DNA of 5,349 nucleotides from Nitrospira defluvii (GTDB taxonomy: Bacteria > Nitrospirota > Nitrospiria > Nitrospirales > Nitrospiraceae), in assembly GCA_016199015.1 (NCBI GenBank), contig JACQHN010000127.1:1-5349 (forward strand), written 5' to 3'. The first letter of the stretch is position 1, and every line of letters begins with the position of its first letter. Under the pieces are notes generated by a model that saw nothing but the letters and a program-made list of their open reading frames with translations, had not been told where the DNA came from and made no database searches. Positions 1 through 5,100 of the stretch are shown here, one piece after another. The translations under genes and the position numbers were made by a program.

Positions 1-288
1 CTCCACGTGCGTCAGCTTGGCTTGCGCTCGTCGTTGTACATCGCCGCAGCGCGCGGTCGACGTGACGCTGAGCGTGAGCAGTTCGGCGATTTCCTGCAGC
101 GTGAAGCCCAGCGCTTGGGCGTTCTTGATAAACCGAAGCCGTCGTTCCTCGTCTTCGCCATAGACTCGGTATCCCGACGGTCGGCGGGCAGACGGATTGA
201 GGAGCTTGAGCCGTTCGTAGTACCGCACTGTCTGGATATTGACACCGACCGCTTTCGCAAGTTGTCCAATCGTCAGTCCTGCCGGCAT
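1..288 (-). CDS. MerR-family (heavy-metal type) transcriptional regulator, N-terminal part
   Basis: This is a DNA-binding regulator of the MerR family. Such proteins sit as dimers on promoters with an overlong spacer and twist the DNA to switch them on when a metal or other signal binds. The 96 visible residues begin MPAGLTIGQLAKAVGV. A winged helix-turn-helix lies at about residues 5-43, with the family hallmarks TVRYYERLKLL and SGYRVYGEDE, followed by the second helical pair (RFIKNAQALGFTLQEI, about 53-67). Cys81 in the ARCGDV motif sits where metal-sensing MerR proteins (MerR Cys82, and the ZntR/CadR/PbrR equivalents) keep their first ligand. The other ligands would lie in the missing C-terminus, so the metal cannot be named. 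The start at 288 is supported by a strong Shine-Dalgarno (GGGAGGTGAG, 300-291). The gene is cut by the left window edge; the family is usually about 130-145 residues. Family assignment is secure; mercury, zinc, lead or cadmium specificity is open. Confidence 0.93.
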   Translation of the reverse strand, partial: MPAGLTIGQLAKAVGVNIQTVRYYERLKLLNPSARRPSGYRVYGEDEERRLRFIKNAQALGFTLQEIAELLTLSVTSTARCGDVQRRAQAKLTHVE

Positions 289-305
289 CTCTCACCTCCC
301 ATAGG

Positions 306-337
306 ACCTTACACCCTGTAGTAGGGTACTGAGTCAA
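306..337 (-). promoter_or_regulatory. MerR-type promoter/operator reading into the regulator gene
   Basis: Read on the minus strand there is a -35 box TTGACT (337-332), a 20-bp spacer (331-312) and a -10 box TAAGGT (311-306). Both hexamers equal those of the classical mer structural-gene promoter as I remember it. The spacer carries an interrupted dyad, ACCCT-N5-AGGGT (327-323 and 317-313), placed as MerR-family operators are. A 20-bp spacer is too long for good unassisted sigma70 use and typical of MerR-activated promoters. Transcription would start near 299, leaving about 11 nt of leader that consists mainly of the Shine-Dalgarno. The regulator therefore probably activates its own gene and whatever lies to the left of the window. 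Confidence 0.85.
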
Positions 338-432
338 GGGGGCGAGAGTTCTTTTCTTCCCGCTCTCCCTCCCGCAAAAATTCTCTCGACCAAGCGCCTC
401 CTCTCCGCCAGTTCAACGACGAAGAGGCCGAG

Positions 433-452
433 TGACCCTCCCCCGATTTTAC
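433..452 (+). repeat. Probable left terminal inverted repeat of the IS3 remnant
   Basis: The motif TGACCCTCCCCCGATTTTAC begins with TG, followed by a C-rich run and a T-rich tail, like the ends of many IS3-family elements. It lies 63 bases before the orfA start, the distance expected. There is no right copy in the window to pair with it, so its exact length cannot be fixed. Confidence 0.5.
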
Positions 453-495
453 AGCCACCTCAATAAGAGGGAGAATCGTGAAATCGGAGGTCATC

Positions 496-792
496 ATGGC
501 AGAGGTCAAACGACGTCGGTATACCGAGGAATTTATGATGGAGGCGGCGCGGTTGGGGCGTGAGTCCGCTCACCCGGTGGCCCCGGTAGCTCGTGACATG
601 GGGATTCCAGACAACATGCTGTATCGTTGGACCGCTCAGAACCGGCAGGGCGAGGTCCACGGCACCACTCAGGCCGCCCAGCGCGCCGAGGCCGAGGAGC
701 TCGCACGGGTGAAGCGGGAGTTGGCGCGGGTGACCCAGGAGCGAGATTTTTCACGACGTGCGGCGGCGTTCTTCGCGAGGGAATCCCGATGA
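496..792 (+). CDS. IS3-family transposase OrfA
   Basis: OrfA is the small DNA-binding half of an IS3-family transposase; it recognises the element ends and normally joins OrfB through a -1 ribosomal frameshift. The 98-residue product starts MAEVKRRRYTEEF. It has the family's helix-turn-helix at about 8-50 (VARDMGIPDNMLYRW) and a leucine-zipper-like coiled coil at about 60-85 (AEAEELARVKRELARV). It ends AAAFFARESR, the common ending of this group. The length is normal. I chose ATG 496 because GGAGG lies five bases upstream; an in-frame GTG at 478 would add six residues with no good ribosome site. Its TGA stop overlaps the orfB ATG (ATGA). The A-rich slippery run usual near residue 85 is replaced by TTTTTCACGACG, so frameshifting is doubtful. 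It is intact but probably orphaned. Confidence 0.9.
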   Translation: MAEVKRRRYTEEFMMEAARLGRESAHPVAPVARDMGIPDNMLYRWTAQNRQGEVHGTTQAAQRAEAEELARVKRELARVTQERDFSRRAAAFFARESR

Positions 793-852
793 AATACCGG
801 GCCATTCGCGACCACAGCCATCGCTACCCCATCCGGCTCATGTGCCGCGCGC
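789..852 (+). pseudogene. IS3-family transposase OrfB, 5' fragment
   Basis: OrfB carries the DDE catalytic core of IS3-family transposases. Here only its start survives: MKYRAIRDHSHRYPIRLMCR, the characteristic opening of the group (about 20-21 codons of an expected 270-290). The next expected residues, an SPSGYYAW-like stretch, are absent and the reading frame continues into unrelated sequence. No catalytic Asp, Asp or Glu is present. It lies in the -1 frame relative to orfA and overlaps its stop, as in complete elements. The breakpoint near 852 is estimated from where the resemblance ends and could be off by several bases. Confidence 0.75.
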
Positions 853-953
853 CGGTCCGCACGGACATGGGACCTCTGGCAGGTCGAACTCCGGACCCAT
901 CTCGTGGCCGAGGGTCTGCACCATGGGCCTTGGAGAGTGCCGTGCACCCCCGG
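853..953. other. Unassigned scrap between two IS remnants
   Basis: This 101-bp piece lies between the broken orfB and the 3' end of an IS5-like transposase. In one plus frame (codons from 853, stop TAG at 955-957) it reads plausibly as protein (TWDLWQVELRTHLVAEG) but has no start of its own and I do not recognise it. It may be part of a gene disrupted by the insertions, or the end of the IS5-like element. No terminal repeat could be identified. Confidence 0.3.
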
Positions 954-1133
954 CTAGATTTCTGGCTGCAGGATGCGGCGGCGCACCAGATAGAGAGTCG
1001 CGAGCGCACAGATGACGAGGAGCCGCTGCGCGTTCTTGCACAAACCCCGGTAACGGACTTTCGTGGATCCGAAGATCCGTTTGATCATCTCTTTTGGGAC
1101 TCCTTGATGGACCTCCCTCAGACTTCTACGACA
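954..1133 (-). pseudogene. IS5-family-like transposase, C-terminal fragment
   Basis: On the minus strand the last 59 codons of a DDE transposase are readable, ending at TAG (956-954). The run IKRIFGSTKVRYRGLCKN, followed by LYLVRRRILQ, matches the C-terminal signature of IS5-family transposases: the RVIKRQFGxxKVRYRGLAKN helix and the final NLYMARRRL segment. In intact enzymes the catalytic Glu lies just upstream in an EHPF-like motif. Here that region reads REVHQGVPKE, so the Glu context has degraded or been replaced. An in-frame TGA at 1136-1134 closes the frame, and the catalytic Asp region is absent. The only ATG (1088-1086) would give 44 residues. It is a dead remnant lying opposite to the IS3 piece. 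Which IS5 subgroup it came from is not clear. Confidence 0.8.
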
Positions 1134-1333
1134 TCACCTGGGCCTATAGATCTGTGCCGATCCTCAGCCATTGCCTAAAACTGTAGCATCGCTGTTTTTT
1201 CTCCGCAACGACCGGTTTTTTTCGCAACCACCAATCCAACCAGGCATCTCCTTTCGTAACACCACACAGAAGGCCGGTCGATGTCGAACAGAACCAGGCC
1301 ATCCCCACTTACTTATAACCAGGAGGACGTATC
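1134..1333. other. Intergenic spacer upstream of the hemoglobin gene
   Basis: The spacer has no believable gene. It holds two T-runs, each shortly followed by CGCAAC (1194-1209 and 1215-1228), forming an imperfect tandem repeat. TATAAC at 1314-1319 resembles a -10 box, but no -35 partner stands at 16-18 bases and the start would fall inside the ribosome site, so I name no promoter. The strong Shine-Dalgarno AGGAGG (1321-1326) sits seven bases before the hemoglobin ATG. Confidence 0.4.
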
Positions 1334-1810
1334 ATGTCTCAACGAATTGCCTCTCTCGCCATGGTCCTCGGACTCGCCCTGACGGTCTCGGCCTGCAATA
1401 CCATGGGTTCCTCGCCCGCCGGCACTGGTTCTGTCGAGAAATCGCTCTACGATCGGCTGGGCGGCAAGACAGCCATCACCGCCGTGGTGGACGACTTTGT
1501 CGGTCGCGTGGCGGCCGACAGCCGCATCAACGGCAAGTTTGCGAATGCGAATATCCCGCGCCTAAAATCCATGCTCGTCGACCAGATTTGCCAAGCCTCT
1601 GGCGGGCCCTGCACGTATACGGGTCGAGACATGAAAAGCGCGCATGCCGGCATGGGCGTCAGCAGCAGCGACTTCGATGCCTTGGTCGGAGACCTCATCG
1701 CCACGTTGAACAAGTTTAAAGTTCCGGAGCGTGAAAAGAACGAACTGCTTGGCGCGCTCGGCCCGATGAAGGGCGATATCGTCGAAAAACCAATGGCCTC
1801 AATGCGCTAG
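1334..1810 (+). CDS. Group-1 truncated hemoglobin, predicted membrane-anchored lipoprotein
   Basis: This is a complete 158-residue protein of the truncated hemoglobin family (group 1, TrHbN type), which binds heme and small ligands such as O2 or NO. Residues 1-20 form a short hydrophobic export signal ending LTVSA before Cys21, a lipobox, so the mature protein should be lipid-anchored and face the periplasm. A Ser/Gly-rich linker (about 22-34) leads into the globin fold. SLYDRLGGKTAI (38-49) is the family's opening, and GGPCTYTGRDM (90-100) its central signature. SAHAGMGV (102-109) supplies the proximal heme ligand His104. The usual distal Tyr (B10) appears as Val56 and the usual E11 Gln as Leu81, so the pocket looks apolar. 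Cys86 and Cys93 could pair as a disulfide. The start is fixed by AGGAGG at 1321-1326. It stands alone, followed by a hairpin. The function in vivo (NO handling, O2 or redox sensing) is not shown by the sequence. Confidence 0.92.
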   Translation: MSQRIASLAMVLGLALTVSACNTMGSSPAGTGSVEKSLYDRLGGKTAITAVVDDFVGRVAADSRINGKFANANIPRLKSMLVDQICQASGGPCTYTGRDMKSAHAGMGVSSSDFDALVGDLIATLNKFKVPEREKNELLGALGPMKGDIVEKPMASMR

Positions 1811-1836
1811 TCCCTATTTCCGTGCCTTCAACCCCT

Positions 1837-1867
1837 GGGAGGGGCAGCCACGCCGGCTGCCCCTCCC
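1837..1867 (+). terminator. Perfect 13-bp hairpin after the hemoglobin gene
   Basis: GGGAGGGGCAGCC (1837-1849) pairs without mismatch with GGCTGCCCCTCCC (1855-1867) around a five-base loop. It begins 26 bases after the hemoglobin stop, where a terminator is expected, but no T-run follows on either strand. It may act as a terminator without a U-tract or as an RNA 3'-end stabiliser. Confidence 0.65.
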
Positions 1868-2121
1868 CCATGCCTCCCATACCCGCAACCTCATCGTTCG
1901 CCTCTGAACTGTAAGCCGCCTCACAGATCGGCACGAACATCCCCTCGTCGCCATCGTCACCGATACCGACAAGACAGACGAAAAAGAAGGACTGTTGGAA
2001 CGAACCGGCAGAGCGATCTCCTCACCATCCGTCACGCCGAGTTTCGCTGCACTCAGACAACCGGCCGTTGGATCTCACTGATCTGCTGGTTCACGACCTG
2101 CACGACGTTCGTCGCCGCACC
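1868..2121. other. Gene-poor stretch before the SNF2 gene
   Basis: Together with the hairpin and promoter this makes about 350 bases without a convincing gene. One plus frame stays open from 1908 to its stop at 2079-2081 (57 codons) and reads rather protein-like (HPLVAIVTDTDKTDEKEG), but it has no ATG or GTG start. It could be a gene remnant. On the minus strand a 35-codon frame (2160-2053, MARHYNESSG...) has an ATG but only a weak, distant ribosome site. I recognise neither. Confidence 0.35.
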
Positions 2122-2150
2122 TTGATGGAGCCCACTGCTCTCGTTATAGT
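2122..2150 (+). promoter_or_regulatory. Predicted sigma70-like promoter for the SNF2 gene
   Basis: TTGATG (2122-2127, four of six consensus bases) and TATAGT (2145-2150, five of six) are separated by exactly 17 bases. The transcript would begin near 2156-2158, directly at the ATG of the SNF2 gene (2159). This agrees with the absence of a Shine-Dalgarno before that ATG and suggests a leaderless or nearly leaderless mRNA. It is a prediction from the motifs and spacing only. Confidence 0.5.
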
Positions 2151-2158
2151 GACGCGCC

Positions 2159-5100
2159 ATGCGCAAAAAGACCTCGTCTCGTCGCGGGCGCGGGGACCGG
2201 CCCCTTTCCGGCATGGAGCCCGTCCCCCCGAGCCCTGCCCCCGAATCGTCCGCGCTGCTCGCCGCGTTTCGTGCGCTCTCGACCAACGATCTGTACACGA
2301 TGACCCCGAAGGCATCCGTCGTTCGGGGCTACGACTACTACCGGCAGCAGCGGCTTCAGCACTACATCTGGAGTCAGGATCTCGCCACGCTGACGTCGCA
2401 GGTGCAAGGGACCAGGCTCTACGCGGTCATCTTTTCACTCGACCACGGATTCCTCGCTGCCTCCTGCGATTGCCCGGCCTGGAACCCCGACCGGCTCTGT
2501 AAACATGTCCTGTGCGCCTGCTTCACCACGAAGCACCTGCTCTCGCCGGAGGCGTTCAGATTACCGGATCGGCAGCAAATCCGGCTGCCTGCGCTCCGGA
2601 CTGAACTGCTCGGTAACGACCCGAAATCGAGCGAGACGCCGGGAGCCACCCGTAACCGCCCTGTCAACAAGGGGACGATCTATGAGATCGTCATCGATGC
2701 CCGTCACGCGTACCCGCAGCTTCTGATCCATCGGAACGGATCGCCGCTTCCTGGAAGTTGGGCCCCTGCGCTTCCTCCCGAACTGGTTCCTCTGCTCAAC
2801 ACGACCTGGTTCATATCCGGGTTCGGGGAAGACCCCTTGTTGCACTACCTCAGGCGCCACGATCGGCCCTACCAGATCCTGCTGGAGACCGGCCGAGAAT
2901 CCGTACCGCTCTGCTGGAGTCCCTCGGTCACGTGCCAAAGCAAGACGGAGATCGACCTGACCGGCAATCAGGTCCGGATCCGCGCGGTCTGCCTCGCCGA
3001 CGGCGCGCCCCTCGAACGGATCGTTCGCTTCAGAACCTTCGTCGCGGATCTGGGCGGCGGACGGCTGCTCTATTTGGAGGACGAAGGCGGATGGGCCTCG
3101 TTTCGCTCGCTGCAGCAATGTTTCAACAAGGTCGATCCGTTCCTCGATCCCTATAGTGATGGCGACGAGAGACTCCGCCCGGTCACGTTGCCCGACGGCT
3201 CACGGTCTGGACGGTGGCAGGGCATCACCACAGAGACGGAGTTCACGGTCTCACTCGACGAGTTTCGATCGGCCCACATCGATCTCACCAGAAAGCAGGC
3301 CGACCGAACCCTGCGCGATCTCATGCTGAAGGTGGATGGAACGGTGACTGCGGTTCAACGCACTGTCTCTGACTCTCCTCCGGCAGGTGACGCGCCCTCA
3401 TACGCTCTGATCCTGCAGCCTCCAGACGGCCCTCGGGACAATCCGACCGCTCCATGGAAGCTGCTGGCTCAATGTCGGATGGGAGCCTTCTGCTCTGCGC
3501 CCAGCCTCTCGACCTTTTCATGCATCGCGGCATTGGAGCAGGGTCGCGCGGTCTCCGGCCCGTTGCGCGCGCAGAAACGCAAGGCCGTGCTCTATGAGGC
3601 GTTTTTTACACTCCTTTCCGTGCAAGATTCGAAGCAGCGAGACCACCGCATCAAAACGGCACTCGCCCCGGAGTCCTGGTCACGCCAGATCGGCGACGAG
3701 GCCTATCGATGGCTGAGACAGCGCCTGTCGATCTATGCCCGGCCGGATGTGCGGTTACAGATTGGCGCAAGGCATTGGCGCCTTCAGCCGATCGACAAGG
3801 CACGAGAAGCCTGGCTGTACAAGATTCCATTCCAGACCTTCGGCCCGGAGATCTTTCGCGGCATGCGGCGCGCCGACGAGATGAGGATCGACACGCATCT
3901 GCTGTTCCAGCGATTACCGGATCTCCTGGAGAAGCTCACCACCGCCGGAATCGAATTGTTGTACGACGACAAGCCGCTCAAACCCTCTCGGTGGGATTGT
4001 TCCGTTCAGGTAGAGCGTGGAGACCAGGAAGGAACCGGGATCGACTGGTTTGAAATTCGACCGGAGATCCGCTGTGACGGCGTGGCGCTGAAGGAGGCGG
4101 AGTGGCGGGCGGCCCTCCAGCAGGGCGGGTTGATCGACAGCGAACGCGGCCTGCGGGTCCTGGATAGCCACACCCTGGAACGATTGCGCGCAATCCTCGA
4201 CCTCACCGGAGAGGCCCAGGCGGATCGGGATGCAGCGCGGATCGTGCACGTGCCCCGGCTACAGGTCCTCGACTGGCTGGCGTTGCGCAAGCAGGGCATC
4301 GCGGTCTCACTGCCTTCCGAGGACGAGGCCGTGCTCGGTCGTCTCCTGGGATTCACCCAAATCGCCGCGCGGCCCCTGCCGAAGCGCTTGCACGCAACCC
4401 TCCGCCCCTATCAGCGAGAAGGCTATGCCTGGCTGGCGTTTCTTTACGAGCACCGTTTTGGCGCCTGTTTGGCGGACGACATGGGATTAGGAAAGACGCT
4501 CCAGGCGATCTGCCTGTTGGCGGCCATCGAGGAAGGGCGCATCAAGGCGTCGATTGGTGTAAAAGGCCCTCACCTGATCGTCGTACCGACGAGTCTGCTC
4601 TTCAACTGGGAACAGGAACTTGCGCGCTTCGCTCCCCGCTTGAAGGTCCATGTCTACAGCGGCAGCGAACGGACCCTCCATACGGAGAACGGCGGCATCC
4701 TCCTCACGACCTATGGACTCGTCCGCCGGGACATCGACCGATTGGAACACATGGCGTTTCACATCATCGTGTTCGACGAAGCCCAGGCGGTGAAAAACAT
4801 TCAGGCGGACACCACGGGCGCAGTCCGCCGGCTCAAGGGGCGATTCAAGCTCGCCCTGACCGGCACCCCCCTTGAAAATCACGTGGGCGAGTACTTCTCG
4901 GTAATCGATCTCTGTCTGCCCGGACTCCTCGGCGACTACGATCGGTTCAAGGCAGATCTCAAACGTGTCCAAGGCAGCGCGCTCGAGCGGTTGCTTCACC
5001 GGACCAGGCCCTTCGTCTTGCGGCGGACAAAGGCCGAGGTCCTCCACGACTTGCCGCCGAAGATCGAAAGCGAGGTGTTCCTCGACTTAACCGAGCGGCA

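Larger units (their letters stand above)
433..852 (+). mobile_element. IS3-family insertion sequence, left part only
   Basis: The remnant starts at TGACCCTCCCCCGATTTTAC, which looks like the left terminal repeat of an IS3-family element, followed by the usual short leader and a complete orfA. The orfB that should follow in the -1 frame is recognisable for only about 21 codons; the text after about 852 no longer resembles a transposase in that frame. A full element of this group would be roughly 1.2 kb and end in a matching right repeat, which is not present. The element is therefore truncated on the right and should be unable to move by itself. The left boundary is inferred from the TGACC start and its distance to orfA, not from a target duplication. 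Confidence 0.75.

Noticed and set aside
343..388. Inverted repeat CGAGAG...CTCTCG upstream of the regulator promoter
   Set aside because: The outer six bases match, but the inner stem has mismatches and the loop is about 20 bases. This is weak enough to be chance in a pyrimidine-rich stretch.
478..498. An upstream GTG start for orfA at 478
   Set aside because: The GGAGG at 486-490 lies five bases before ATG 496, and the homologous part of OrfA begins there.
627..1178. A 183-codon plus-strand open frame across the IS region
   Set aside because: It is a chimera: its front is the -1 frame of orfA, its middle holds the short genuine orfB start, and its rear is antisense to the IS5-like fragment. 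No single protein is supported.
1313..1319. TATAAC as the hemoglobin -10 box
   Set aside because: No -35 partner is found 16-18 bases upstream, and transcription would start within or after the Shine-Dalgarno.
1171..1719. A 182-codon plus-strand frame overlapping the hemoglobin gene
   Set aside because: Its second half lies in the wrong frame of the well-supported hemoglobin, and its composition (Arg/His/Ser rich) is typical of an out-of-frame shadow.
2068..2502. A 144-codon plus-strand frame at the SNF2 start
   Set aside because: It overlaps the SNF2 start and SWIM region in another frame, has no ribosome site, and turns Arg/Pro rich beyond 2160.
2561..3118. A 185-codon minus-strand frame, and a similar 186-codon one at 4487-5047
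   Set aside because: Both lie opposite the SNF2 gene, whose motifs and unbroken frame are unambiguous. GC-rich genes commonly throw long antisense frames.
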